From Blastomussa wellsi (taxonomy: Eukaryota; Cnidaria; Anthozoa; Scleractinia; Plerogyridae): a DNA stretch of 64,000 nt. Position numbers and translations under genes: made by a program. Location: the NCBI GenBank assembly GCA_947652115.1, contig OX393574.1, forward strand, positions 11,696,249 through 11,760,248, given 5' to 3'. This document shows, piece by piece, positions 22,681 to 34,912 of the stretch (positions are counted from its first letter, which is position 1; every line of letters begins with the position of its first letter). Below the pieces are notes generated by a model. That model was not told the origin of the DNA and did no database searches. It worked only from the letters and a program-made list of their open reading frames with translations.

Positions 22681-25146
22681 GATATATCTTCTCAATCAAA
22701 ACTAAAACTACGGAGAAAACGAAGAAATAAAATCGCAAAAATCTATGCTAATTAAGATCACATTTCGAAACCACGGTTACGGTTCTGATTTCTTTTGTTT
22801 TAACGTGATGAATTATTAATAAGTTTGAGAACTTATAATAGTTTTCGCCATCGACGAAACAACGTAATTATCTTGCCTTTTGTAATCGACCTTTTCTTAT
22901 AGTTGCAATTAATAGATTTATCTTTCTATTGTATACGGTGTCCAAAACAAACGTGTATGTATGGCAAATGTGAAAACTGAAAATGTAATTTTTTTGTAAT
23001 TAAAAGTGTAATGTTATTGCAACAAGGTATTGTTTTTCAATAAAAAAAGTCGACATTTTGTCCTTGTAGATTACGTGAAGACAGGACTCATCCTTTCTTC
23101 ATTTCGTGTAATTACAACAACGCAGCTCGGCAAAATGAAGGTTGGTCACAAACTAACTAAGATGCCATTTCATTCATATTTCGAATCCAGTTTACCGTCC
23201 TTCCTTCAACAATAAAAATATTCTGAAAAACCAACTAAGACGACAAATCCATGCCAGCTAGTCAAAGTCATTTTCACATTCAAGCTGGGTCAGATGATTC
23301 CAACTTCACTCAAAATTCTTATGCGAACGCTTCGCATTACGTTTTTTTCGAATTCGCTGCTTATTTTGATTTAAAAGAACAAAGGTGTAGCATTTGGTCT
23401 TCAAACTGTAGCTAATTATATAAAAAAAATACTTCTTGGCTGTGTATTTCTGGCGACCGTCTTGTTTTGCTAAGTATTTTCCAATTAATTGCGTTTTATG
23501 AAGGCTTTTTTCATTGCGTTTGGCTGAAATTCATAAAAGCTGACAAACGTCTGCACTCAACAAGGTGTTCGTTTTATAGGCTGGCAATTTCTTGTACATG
23601 TCGTGATAACATCCGCGGGAAAGATTGCACTGATTCCCTCTGGCGTCATAGATTTTGTAATATTGCAATGTTGTTTTGCAATCTTTCGACGAGAAAAGAA
23701 TTTATTGTTACATGTCATGTGACCCCAAAGTATATAAAAAACCCTGCTGCCAATGAGATCGCTGTTGGGAAAAAAATTCCAGCTATGGCTAACAATGGAG
23801 CGTTCTTTTTGTAATCTGTTTTTCCACTATTAATTTGTACAAGTTTATGCCTTTTTTTGTTGTTGTCCTTGTTGTTATTGATTTTTTCTAGATGCAAACT
23901 TACACGATAACTCCCGAGCATATATAACTGAAAGCTTGCCACAAATTTTCGTGCCTCCATCTTGGCGAGATAAATAGCATCTAACAATAAAAGTATTTTT
24001 ATGGCTGCAATAAACACATCAGGTTGCCTACGTACCTTTTCGCCGTTTAGAAGGAAAGATGTGATTATCTGACTACGTTGTTCTTCCTTTTTTTTTTTGC
24101 AGTTTCAACTTTGTGACCACAGCCTTCTGTCATTACGAATTCTATGTTCATAGCACAGGTGACGGTAATCAATCGAGTGTCTAGACCTGGTATCCTCCCA
24201 CTTATTACATGTATAGCATGAAAACACTTTATCCAAACACCAAACGGATTTGCCAAGGGAAATTGAAATTACTTCTTTTTGTCGGGGTTTCGAGTTATAA
24301 GGGTTTTGAACAAAAAAGACCAGAAACACTTGATTAGAGAGGTTTTATGCTTATACATATTTTAATGTAAGATTTTTAGCAATGTAAGAGCATAAAACGA
24401 CAAAACAAAAGTATGAAATATAAAGTAGCTGCTCTTCAACTTTTAGCTAAATCTCACTTTAACATTTGTTGAAAACGGATGCAAGTGCCACGCACATTGA
24501 ATTTTGAGGAAGCAGAAATATATTATTGTTCTCAAGAATGATCTGGGCAAGTTTGACAAGTAATGAAAAAGAACAGATCGATTCCAGATTACGCGCCATT
24601 ATGTCTCTTCGCCGGGAAAAACTGTCATAAAAACGTGCAAGGTCAATTTGTCATAATATATAAATGAGATTAAATGTAATCATCCAAATCAACATCAAAC
24701 TTCTTTAATTTTTTTTTAAACCAAGGATAAATTTAAACCACAACAGCTATAACCATAAGATGAGTGTGCTCTGAGATCGCAAATGGAGCCTCATAAAAGA
24801 TCTGCTCACGCTGTTCGCATAAATCTATTGACAAAAGAAACACAACAGGCCGTGCCCCTATTTTTTGAATGAGCCAAAAAATTTATTTCGTGAATTAATT
24901 ATTAATTATTAATTATTCAGTTCAATGTGATCATGACCAAAACAAATTGCTCGAACTGTGATGTATCTCTTACGGCTGAATCAGTTTAAACTGCCAGAAG
25001 TGATTCCTCCAATGCGTGCAAGGATCAAATCATTTTTTTTTTTTTCACATCAAAAGCAGTGGTAATCATTTCTTTAGGCAGATTTTCTTTGAGGTGAATA
25101 GAACTTCCGCACGTATCTCAACTGTCAATATTACGACTTTTGCTTT

Positions 25147-25920
25147 ACATGCTGTGTATAATTGATATTCAAGGCAGCTCAGATATATTGACATTTATTT
25201 TATTTACCTTTAATTTAAATGCACAGAAAAAACAGAATGAGCTCAAAGACGATCACCTGACATTAAAAGAAGCGAGCTCCATAATACAATGGCGCACGCT
25301 GAGAGCGTGAGGACCTCCACACCTGCAGCAAAGTCCTTTTGTGAAGCTTGTCATCCGAAAGATCCAAATCTCTTGCTGTCACGGCAATAAACGTCTACAG
25401 ACAATTTCAGGGAAACAGCGTCGTTTTGCCCACGACAACTTGGAAAGCCAAAAGCAGCTTTGGACCTTTACTTCAACAACTGCTTCGTTGAAAATGCTCA
25501 CTTCGCTCTGAGATAAAATTCCAGCCAGGCTTGATGACTTTCCTGTCCTGATTCATTTAATGTATTTGCACATGGTATTTGACTGCTTTGCAGAAGTCTT
25601 TGAACGGAAATCGATGTAGTTTTTGAAGTATTTTAAATGATTTTGACGCTTTTTCGAACTGCAATTCCTCTCACAGAAACAAAAAATGTGGCATGATGTA
25701 AATGAACCAATAGGAAGGCACGTTGTCAGTTAAGATAATTTCCTATTCAATCAGGAAATAAGCGTAAAAATTCTGCTTCCTGGATTTTTAAACAAGAGCG
25801 AAAAATAATTGGAACTTTTTCCTTTTATTTTCCTTTTAATTTTCGCGCGGGTTTCTTTATGTACATTTCCATGGCGGCCTTGTTATAAAACTCCAGAAGT
25901 TAGAGTTGCTCTCGGCCATC
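25147..25920 (+). repeat. Segmental duplication, downstream copy
   Basis: Partner of 20,903-21,765. It lies directly 3' of GPCR paralog 3, so the duplicated block probably travelled with a GPCR gene whose other copy has been lost near 21-22 kb. Confidence 0.75.
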
Positions 25921-26010
25921 CGCTCAAGAAACTCGTACGCTTCAATCGTGCTCTCCAAACTTTCCGCGTGCACCATTACTCGATGGAGTACGCTAAAGCA
26001 TGAACAATTG

Positions 26011-26062
26011 TTAATGAGTGAGTAAGTGAGTGTGTGCGTGCGTGCTTGCGTGCGTGGGTGAG
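26011..26062. repeat. GT-rich microsatellite (GTGA/GTGC)n
   Basis: Starts as GAGTGAGTAAGTGAGTGTG and passes into GTGCGTGCGTGCTTGCGTGC. It is an imperfect tetranucleotide repeat just 3' of GPCR paralog 3. Confidence 0.85.
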
Positions 26063-26123
26063 TTTATGTCCATTCGCAATCCTCGTAGCATGGCTAAGTC
26101 ATCCATGAGGTAAAAATAAGAAC

Positions 26124-27047
26124 TTAGGTTGAAAAACAACAAAGCTGTCTAATCATTCCCTTCACTGCATGTCGTATTTCTTTTATCTTCCAACAATAAA
26201 TAAACGGATTCACTGATGAGTTTGACAGAAGGACAAGTAGCGACACTTCCCAAGCTAAATGAATAAATGATGAACTCCAACCAGTGATAGCGAACATAGC
26301 TGCCGTGACACCAAATGGTAGATAGCATATTACCAATGTCATCTGCACCCACAATGCATTAGACACTGTCTTCTTGTATCGTGCTATATTCAGTGGAGTT
26401 CTTCCTCCGTTCAGCTGTCCTGTCCTGTCTTGCAAATGAACTTGATGTTGTCGCAACGTGAGATAGATTTTTGTATAACAGATAGTTGAAGTTATTAAAC
26501 ACAGCAATATTATTGAAAATATGATGAAAACACTAACAGCGAAGTTGTAAAACATTGTAATTGCAGTGGCGATTACAAAAAGACAAAAAGTAATCACCGC
26601 GAACCATACTCGCCTCAGTGTTACAACGAACCTGTATCTTAGTCCTAAAATCAGGGCGAGAAGTCTGTCAACGCTTATTGCAGTCAGCGTAAACAAAGAT
26701 AGTCCGCAAAAAAAGAAGCCTATGCTGTCAAAAACCATTTTAATATAGAAGCAACGTTCCGTGTCTCTCGGAGTCAACAATAGGATCATGCGAAGAGGCT
26801 GTGAAATGAGGCCCACGAACAGATCGGTGCTCGCAAGGCAACCTAACAAAAGTTTTGAAGGTGGTTGAAGGGACCTTGACGGCTTTTGAAGGGCAACAAT
26901 TATCAATAAATTCCCCAGAACTGCGGTGATGGAAAGAGGAAGGTTAAAGACTGCAAAAATGACCTTCTGTTGTTTTCCGAAGGGTCTTGAGCTGCAAAAT
27001 AAATCTTGAATTGAAGTGACGTTTTCAGCATCCGTTAGATTTGCCAT
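26124..27047 (-). CDS. Class A GPCR, paralog 3
   Basis: Intact 307-residue single-exon receptor. N-terminal glycosylation sites NLT and NVT, LASTD in helix 2, VDRLLAL at the helix 3 end (Asp127-Arg128), CYLPF in helix 6, NPFIY in helix 7 and CC near the C-terminus. It has one extra residue in intracellular loop 1 (PSRSLQPPS against PSSLHPPS) and a shorter third intracellular loop than paralogs 1 and 2. It is more diverged from those two than they are from each other. Same orientation and a similar promoter block, so it arose by local duplication. Confidence 0.93.
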   Translation of the reverse strand: MANLTDAENVTSIQDLFCSSRPFGKQQKVIFAVFNLPLSITAVLGNLLIIVALQKPSRSLQPPSKLLLGCLASTDLFVGLISQPLRMILLLTPRDTERCFYIKMVFDSIGFFFCGLSLFTLTAISVDRLLALILGLRYRFVVTLRRVWFAVITFCLFVIATAITMFYNFAVSVFIIFSIILLCLITSTICYTKIYLTLRQHQVHLQDRTGQLNGGRTPLNIARYKKTVSNALWVQMTLVICYLPFGVTAAMFAITGWSSSFIHLAWEVSLLVLLSNSSVNPFIYCWKIKEIRHAVKGMIRQLCCFST

Positions 27048-27081
27048 TATTAACTGTTGAATGTATTTTGCCTCTTTTCTT

Positions 27082-27115
27082 TAGCCTGCTTTATGCGATA
27101 TGTTTCCAACACTAT
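27082..27115 (-). promoter_or_regulatory. Shared promoter block of GPCR paralog 3
   Basis: On the minus strand, AGTGTTGGAAACATATC then GCATAAAGCAGGCTAA, ending about 35 bases before the ATG. It matches the arrangement at paralogs 1 and 2, with CATAAA in place of TATATA. Confidence 0.45.
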
Positions 27116-27375
27116 TTGTCGATCGAACTGTGCGATATGGAGAGTGTAGATATCTCTTTCCTGGCGAAATAGAGAAAAATAGTTTCAGTGACAGTAAATA
27201 AGATTAAGGGCTATCTTTGAAGAGAAATGGCCACGGTGCAAACTCTTGATTTTGTTTCAGAAGCTAAAGACGCTTTCTTTAAATTTTGGTTCATTGGTTC
27301 GTATGGAAGAAATTCAATTAATTGTTTCATACAAAAGAACTTCTGACACCTAACAAATCAGCAAAGTAATCATGG

Positions 27376-27605
27376 GTGCTTACCATTTAGCCAAAAAATC
27401 CGGAAAGTTCGGTTTCCAGTCAAATGGAAAGGTAATTTTCCGGAAAATCCATTCGGAAATTGTGGACAGCCTCCAGACGTAGTCCTCTTTTTCCGTTCGG
27501 AACGGAACGTAGGAAAAATTCTTACCATTTAACAAATCTCCCGTTTCCAGGCCCTTTTTAAAGGGGCGAGAGAAACGGAACGTCTTGTAGCTAAATGGAA
27601 AGCAC
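27376..27605. mobile_element. MITE-like element, 230 bp
   Basis: Terminal inverted repeats GTGCTTACCATTTAGC (27,376) and GCTAAATGGAAAGCAC (27,590-27,605) match at 15 of 16 bases. The interior contains further inverted pieces (GGAAA/TTTCC-rich) and no coding capacity. This is the pattern of a non-autonomous DNA transposon; the superfamily is not recognisable. Confidence 0.65.
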
Positions 27606-28959
27606 AATCTCCTCCGGTTGTTCAACGCGTCGCATTGTTGAGATATAACCCACTTATGCAGAAATTGTGCTTTATAATTTTTTATTCTTTATCCCAAAAC
27701 ATTTCGATAACGCCCACATAGAATTTGTCAAAATCGAGGCAACCGTGGACGGTACAAGTTCCCTTGGGTGATTTCCAGAAAAATCACCCGGGGCCATAAA
27801 ATTCGAACGAAAGTGAAACACGTTTTGACGTCATTGCGTTGCTATGGCAACTCCGATACCAATGTGACACAAGAATTGGGAAATATTTATCTTTGTCTAA
27901 TACAGCTGTGATGATGGAGTCTCGATAACATTGGTAATGACGAGGCAGTAAATTTTCAAACTTGAACGGTTTTGCCCCTAAAAAATCCAGTCGAGCCACC
28001 TTAACTTAAATATGAGTTTGAGAGGGAGATAATCCAAAAAAAATTAAAAGTCTACCAGTTTGGATGCTTTAAACATCAGCCTTTATATAGTGATGAAAAA
28101 ACTGCAGCTATTCAACCAATAAAATAACATTTTACCTGAAAATTGTGCATACTAGAAATGTGATATAGTTAATTTAAGCAACAATCTTTCAGGTATATTA
28201 TAACACTTTATTAAAAAAAGTCATAAGCGTAGCGAAAAGCGTTTAAGCCTTGTGGCAGCTTTCGTAAACGGGGCTAGGTCGCGGTATTTCGTGCAATTCC
28301 GTTTAATTCGTTAAGTATTACGTATACAATTTAAATGAGGTTCACATTGTAACGACGAGCTTAGACAACTATCTTTTGGCCTAAACAAAACTGGTGTAAA
28401 ACCATTGCTGAAACTTATTAAATGAATGAAACCAACGTTTGGGTTGATGGATTTGCCGGTTAACCTTTTGCTGTAAGTCTAGTGGTTTCTTGGAAGTTTT
28501 CTCGCCCTATCTCATTACTCTAAATTCTAATTTATTTTCTTTCTTTTATGTTGGAAATAAAATAAAATGAATAAAATAATTTTTAATTCGGTGTATAATA
28601 ATACATCAAGATTATTTCATTTACAAAAATAGGAACAAGAAAATTGGACGAGAATTGGCAAGCATGCACAAATGAAGGCTTCCTAAAATTATCGGAGTAA
28701 ACAGTTTTCTTGATTTTATGGCTTCGGCAAATAAAATAAGATTCTTACCTTTTAAACCCTTATAAAGAATGTTGGTTTGATCCGATTTACCACTTTCTTC
28801 TTCCTATTTCATCGAGATCCTCTGTGCTTGTCTTAACGCTCTGATATGGTCGTCACTTACAATTATTTTATGCTCATTGCATGGACAGATGCTTCAAATC
28901 AATTAACACCTTATTCCGCCTATAACGACATGAAGATGCTTTTTAGATTTGCCTAAAGG

Positions 28960-29640
28960 CAATTTCTTCTATCACGAAGAATTATAAAGTTTAAAGCTGT
29001 TATTAAGGATTTTAATGTGCCCCAATTGTAATTGACCATATTGTAAGATTAGAATCGAACGTATCAGACCTTGCTTCTCCAAAAATCTTCAAACAAACTG
29101 AAACAGATTAATAGTGCTCTTGGTGAACTTTTGAAACAATATCAAGTTAGGAATTGGGTCCAGAGATTTATGATTGACAGTTGTCAACTGTTCGTCAGCA
29201 ATCTTTAAAGCTTTCAAGATTTTAGTGTACCCTAAAATTGGTCATATAATATTAAGTTTAGAATCGATTTTGTCAAAACCTTGCTTCTCCAAAAATCAGC
29301 TTCACATAAACTTAAAGAGATTGCTCTTGGTGAACTTTTCAATAAATATAAAGTAAGAAAATTAGTTATTTATGATTGACATTTGTCAACAGTGTCAGCA
29401 GTCTTAAAGCTTTTAGCTAGTACACCCTAAAATTGGTCATGTTTAGAATCGAACGTGTCAAAACCTTGCTTCTCGAAAAGTCTTCATGCAAACAGATTGC
29501 TCCTAGTGAACTTTAAAACAATATAACGTAAGTAAATAAGTTATTTATGATTGACAGTTGTCAACAGTCTGTAAGCAATCTTTACAGCTTTTAAGATTTT
29601 AGTGTAATGTCAGTCATCAAAACTGCGTAATAAATTTAAA
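28960..29640 (+). repeat. Imperfect ~190-bp tandem repeats
   Basis: The module 'tttatgattgacagttgtcaac' recurs at about 29,168, 29,370 and 29,546. Between occurrences are similar runs ('aaaaccttgcttctc', 'gctcttggtgaactttt'). There are three full units plus partial ends. The same module occurs singly 3' of GPCR paralogs 1 and 2 and near 34,060. Confidence 0.75.
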
Positions 29641-29829
29641 CAAAAACTGATTGCCTTTCACTTACACTGTTGTTTTTCTCCTGATTTTTCAAACTTGTGG
29701 ATCATTCGAATCAACTTATTACATCAATACCATCAAAACAAACTATGTTAAATTCAACATTCGCTTTTCAGCTGTAAAAGTTTGGAATCACCTTGATGAA
29801 AGTATTAAACACCTCCCTTAAAACGTTTA

Positions 29830-29892
29830 AAAACAATTTATTTATTTATTTTTATTTTATTTTATTTTTTATTTATTTATTTTTCTTCCTTT
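29830..29892. repeat. (TTTA)n low-complexity tract
   Basis: Imperfect ATTT/TTTTA repeats over about 60 bases. Simple sequence. Confidence 0.85.
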
Positions 29893-30189
29893 CGTCTTCT
29901 ATTTTTATTGACTAATTAATTGCTTTGCACAAGCTTTAGTGCCAACCTACCTCCTATATTTAAATAGTATTTAGTTTTACTCAGCTCGATTAGCTTTTTA
30001 GTTATTTTAGTTTTCGTTATTAATGTTACATTTTTTTGTACCAATATATTATGTTGTGAATTAAGTCTAACTTTTTAAATCTGGTAATAAAGCTTGTTGT
30101 TCAATTTCCGTTTCCCCAGGAGGTTTTGAACGTACCGTGCAGTTTAATCCGTGTTTGTGTATGTGGGGCTACTAACCATATTTGTATAT

Positions 30190-30346
30190 GTAATAGGACT
30201 ACATGCTGTCCAATTTGAAAATAATTGGATGAGAAAAAATTCCGAGGACTGCAAAATTGGACGAGGCCGTAGGCCGAGTCCAATTTTTCAGTTCGAGGAA
30301 TTTTTTGAATCCAATTATTTCCAAATTGGACAGCATGTAGTCCTGT
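30190..30346. repeat. Foldback element, ~60-bp arms
   Basis: ACTACATGCTGTCCAATTTG (30,199) pairs with CAAATTGGACAGCATGTAGT (near 30,322-30,341). Pairing continues inward imperfectly to GAATT/AATTC around a loop with 'ggccgtaggcc'. Non-coding. Confidence 0.75.
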
Positions 30347-31551
30347 TACCTATTAATTATATAGCATCCAAAAATATATGAACATGACAAATGTTTCGCC
30401 CTCCAAACTAGTTTTTCTTGACAATTGATTGGTTTATGGAAGGTATCCAGATTTTTCTTAAATTGGACAGTTTGAGCAAAAACTGTCCAATTTATTTTAA
30501 ATTTGGACAGTTGGCAAAAATTAATAAAAAATGCATCTGTTGACAATAATGGATTTTGATGTAGCTATATAATTATGACAGGAATATTGTCCGAAATCAC
30601 CTACACACGTAGCAGCAGCAGCACAATAAACGAACACAGATTGCACGGTTATCGGACATTGCTCTACCTCTAATGCTTTCTTTTTGCTCCATTTCCCTGT
30701 CGAGTGTCTGGTACTTACTCAGGTCTTCCTGTTCGAATGAATCATTTCTCCGTAATTTCAAGAAAGGAACTTAGTAACTTCCAGGTCGAGCCTACTCTGG
30801 GACATGAATCGAAGTCGCCTTTAGTCGCGCAACCGCGCAAAGTCGCCTTGAGTCGCCCTCAGTTGCCTTAAACTATACACTGTCTCGTGTAAAGGCTTTC
30901 ATACTTTCAAATTGCCTTGGAATGATTAACCGTGATGTTTTCTATCTAAGGGTAAACTCCACTGCAATGCTAAGGGTTGTAGGAGGCATAGTGCTTATTA
31001 CGGCGTTTGTGTTACGTTACTGGGTTAGTGCTCTGGCGGGGTTGATTGGACTATGATCCTGGGGAGGGATAGCTGAATAAAATGTAATTGATCAGGGAAT
31101 AACTTTGCGAAAAAAAAACTGCCCAGAGCGAGATACAGACTTGCCATTTTGCAGAAATCGCGGTAGAGTCCGCTTTCTTGCTTTTGACGACCGAATGAAA
31201 AGCAGGCACGGAGGACTTGGTTGAGTCCACATGGATAACAGCTCTCTTGTACAGGTATTGGAGGTTGCTGTCAGGGTTGTTTTCTTTTTTTCTTGTAAAT
31301 AATTAAGATGGTGGTTGTGTTTATCTGTGTACTCCATTGGGATGCTTCACCTTTCATGAATATCTTGCCTTCACTATCCAGTTATATGGTTCGATTCCGT
31401 CTACAGATTCAAACATTTAAATCCATAAACAGCAAAACTGTCTTGTCTCTCTTGATGGCTGTGTTTAATGGAGAATGTTTCACTTTTGATAAAAAAAATG
31501 TATTTCTTTCGTACATTACTGAGGTATTTATGTGTTACCGCTGCAAAGCAT

Positions 31552-32478
31552 TTAGCTCCGTATGTTGCAAGACTGTCTGATCGTGTCTTTCACTGCTTGT
31601 CTTACTTCTTTCATCTTCCAACAGTACAGAAATGGGTTCAGAATTGAGTTTAACATTAGGAGGGTTACCGTTACGTCCCATGCGAGTGCTAGTGGTGGTG
31701 TATCTGAAATAGCAATCAAGGCTGTAACTATGCCAAATGGAAAGTAACAAGCTAGTAAAGTCATCTGCACCCACAAAGTGTTGGACACTGTCTTCTTGTA
31801 CCGCGCTAGATTCAGTGTAATTCGGCTTTCTCCGTTCTGTTGTCTTGTTTGATGATCATGGACTTGTACTCGAGCATGACGGTAGTACAGCGTGAGATAG
31901 ATTTTTATGTAACAGAAGGTTGAGGTTACTAAAAGCAGCAACAAGCCTATGCAGATAATGATTACGGATATACGGAAGTCTACTAAGAACGTCATTGCTG
32001 TGGCGACGTTACAAATCCACAAAATGGCTGCAACGAATCGCTTCCTTCTCAAAGTTACTAATTGTCCATATCTTAGTCCCAACATCAGAGCGAGAAGTCT
32101 GTCCACACTTATAGCGGTCAGTGTGCACAAAGATACTCCACAAAACACAACACCTAGCATACGAGCAATACCACTAACAAAATAACAAAGTTTAGAGTGT
32201 TCCGGAGACGTTAAATAAACGACAAAGAGAGGCTCTGATATAAGGCCCACACAGAGATCGGTACTCACAAGGCACCGAAACAAAAGCTTCGAGGGCGGAT
32301 GAAGGGATGACACCTTTTGCAGAGCAGCGATGATCAGAACATTCCCCAGAAATGCAGTGACTGATATAACGATATGTAAAGCTGAAAACAGTATCTTTTG
32401 GTGAGTCCCTTGAAAGCCTGTCGTACATGTTAGGTCTTGAATTATCTTTTGGTTTCTATCTTCAGTTACATTCCCCAT
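31552..32478 (-). CDS. Class A GPCR, paralog 4 (most diverged)
   Basis: Intact 308-residue receptor if started at the ATG at 32,478, which gives the same N-terminal length and the same MGNVTE-type glycosylated start as its paralogs. The frame is open 35 codons further, to 32,583, but that extension has no counterpart in the others. It has LVSTD in helix 2, VDRLLAL at the helix 3 end, CYFPF in helix 6 (others CYLPF) and NPFLY in helix 7. It carries a long basic third intracellular loop with two or three extra residues. It lacks the promoter block shared by paralogs 1-3, which fits an older split. Confidence 0.92.
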   Translation of the reverse strand: MGNVTEDRNQKIIQDLTCTTGFQGTHQKILFSALHIVISVTAFLGNVLIIAALQKVSSLHPPSKLLFRCLVSTDLCVGLISEPLFVVYLTSPEHSKLCYFVSGIARMLGVVFCGVSLCTLTAISVDRLLALMLGLRYGQLVTLRRKRFVAAILWICNVATAMTFLVDFRISVIIICIGLLLLLVTSTFCYIKIYLTLYYRHARVQVHDHQTRQQNGESRITLNLARYKKTVSNTLWVQMTLLACYFPFGIVTALIAISDTPPLALAWDVTVTLLMLNSILNPFLYCWKMKEVRQAVKDTIRQSCNIRS

Positions 32479-34912
32479 GGATTGTAGGACTCTTTTGAAC
32501 GCGGAGCAAGGTGTCTGAAAATTCGGAATCTCCGGTTTGCCATCAACAAGTGGAACATTAAATTCTGTTCTCGCTTCGTTCACCAGGTATTCCCTTTCTC
32601 ATGCAAATGGTATCTCCTCTGCATCTCCTAGTAATTAAAAGAAACATCCTAAATGCGTTCAGAAAGCAGTATACATAATTCGAAGCACCCCTGAGTAAGG
32701 CAACCAAAGAAAAAGGAATGGACCAGAAACCAAACTGAAACATAAACCTAACATAGCACTAGAATAATCGAAAAAAAAGCACCGTAAAACACAAAAAGAA
32801 AATTAAAAAAAATCAAAAACCAGACTCGAAAGGGAAGAACCGAAAAATTAGTCAAAAGTCAACATTGAAAATTAACGCCAAAACTGGGAAACGAAGTGCG
32901 TGTTGGCTCATTGTTATCCTCGTCTCAATTACAGTAAATAATAGTCGATGATAAATACCATGAAGGCTTAGAGTCGACTTTTATCGGCGCTCATTACCAG
33001 ACATAGATTGACTCTTCTATCCTAAGCCTCGAACCCGATTGCTCGCGCGGATCATTCGCGTCACTTTAAATAGCCAACAGAGTTCATGTTTTTACCCAGT
33101 TGCTAACGCTTAAAAACAACTGACGGAAAAATAAAAATACTTGTGCCGGGCAAAGTTCTTGCCAAGATGCGAAATATATCACATCTACGAGTCGAAATCA
33201 CGTACAAAGATTGTTAACACATACAGCGATCGCAAAATCCTACGACAGATTGTTTTTGTTTTTAGATCATAAACTGTAGCAAAGAATAAACATTAATTTA
33301 TAAAATTTAAAACAAATTCTTCTAAAGACCAGTGCGAGGGCGTGCAAGTGACAAAGAGTATCCATCAGGAAATTGCATGAACGAATATTTTAAACGTATA
33401 GTATACGAAAAGATTGCCAGAAATGCGAACGATAAGCTACCAGATGTTAATGGTAAAGCTGGTTTTCGTTGATGGATACACTGATAAACGTCCATATTCA
33501 CCCAGAACTCCATAGTCAATTTTAGTCGCTAACTTTATCACAGTCATAGAGCCGGCGTTGTTCACTATTGCCCATTTAAACGGTTTATCTTTTCTAATAA
33601 TTATTCCAGTTGCTTCTGACTCATACAGCGCTCTCCTCTTTAAAAAATTGCATCAAAACGTCTGCTGTCACAAGTGCAGGTGGCAGATTTCAATTCGATT
33701 CTCATGAGCGTCAATCAGTCAACCGATCATAAACCTTATTAAAGCACCATCGGTGATCATTCCAGGCTAACTATTTTGATTAGAAGCCAGAATTTGTCTA
33801 TTTTAAGTGGCCCTTAAACGTTATGTGGATACAGCTTTTAATTCAAACTTTGAGCCATTTTAATTTTCTTTTTAGTTAATGGATTGTATCCCATTAGAAC
33901 TTAATCACCTGTGGTTTCATTTATATCTTAAAATTAAGCAATTTTTTTTACTTCTTTCTATTTGCAGATGGAACGCATCAAACACTTTCTTTTCCAACGA
34001 AATTATGATTGTTTCCGGAGAGTGCATGTCATAAGGTAAAAACAATCTCTGCCATTGGCTTATGATCGACAGTAGTCGACAGTTCGTCAACACCTACACA
34101 AAAAGGATCACTTAACATGTGCACACCGGGCTTGTTTTCTCACATTATTTTTCTCACCGCCATCTTTGCTCATAAAAATCCCAAATGTGCGAAAAACTTG
34201 AGAAAAAGTACATATCATGTATTTAATTTTTACCCTCGTCATCATAGATGTCAAAATCTAGCATTCTCTATATTTGGAAAAGCGTTTCCTTATCAGTCAT
34301 ACTCATGCTCAAGTTTTTCTTGGACAAGTTCGTCCAAGCGGGAAAAGTGCAGTGAGGCTATCCCTCAGTTAAGCACCAACCCGTGAAACGAGGCCAAACA
34401 GACAACACCGGGAACCTCGTTCCCTCCCTTCGCACTTTTCCATATCCAGAATGCAGTGCAAGGATTCGAAAGCTATGATGGCGGTGGACGCTAAACAAAT
34501 CGTTTCCTTTAAGTCTCATGTTTTTCGCATGCTCGCCTTTTGGGCGTTTTACGAAGTTGACTTTTTACAACAATCCACAATACCTAATTATCTTTATTGA
34601 GAAGTAAAATTTGACCATTTACAACAATTAGGCGTATTTACAATGATCCTAAAAGAAAATAAGCAGATACAGCCTTTAATTTCGTAGTTTGAGAAAAATC
34701 AAAGTCAGATGGCAATGCGCATGAGCAGATCAATCATTATTTGCAGGAAGTGAATGACAAAAACAACAAGCATCGAATGAAAAAAAAAACGTTTTATTCA
34801 TCTTGGAGCTGTAATTGTAATTAAATTGATATTGAACTTCAACATTTTTCTTTTCAATCGCAGAAACCTAAGACAATTTCAATATTGCTTAAATTATCAT
34901 TTAATGAAGAGT
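32479..34912. other. Gene-free stretch
   Basis: No gene supported. An A-rich low-complexity region lies at 32,765-32,830. The 'gatcgacag...gtcaac' module at 34,063-34,095 is a diverged copy of the repeat 3' of the GPCR genes. Confidence 0.5.

Larger units (their letters stand above)
16818..26123. other. 9.3-kb gene-free stretch made of duplicated DNA
   Basis: No gene is supported. Contents I can identify: a 'tttcgcga'-rich stretch (17,700-17,810) of MITE type, paired segmental repeats (19,010-19,510 with 20,270-20,840; 20,903-21,765 with 25,147-25,920), two foldback elements, a homopolymer tract and a GT-rich microsatellite. There may be exons or regulatory DNA I cannot recognise. Confidence 0.5.
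27606..31551. other. Gene-free spacer between GPCR paralogs 3 and 4
   Basis: No gene supported. It contains the tandem repeat at 28,960-29,640, a (TTTA)n tract, a foldback element and low-complexity DNA. Confidence 0.5.

Noticed and set aside
32479..32583. 35-residue N-terminal extension of GPCR paralog 4
   Set aside because: The paralogs start at the equivalent of 32,478, and the extension is not seen in them.
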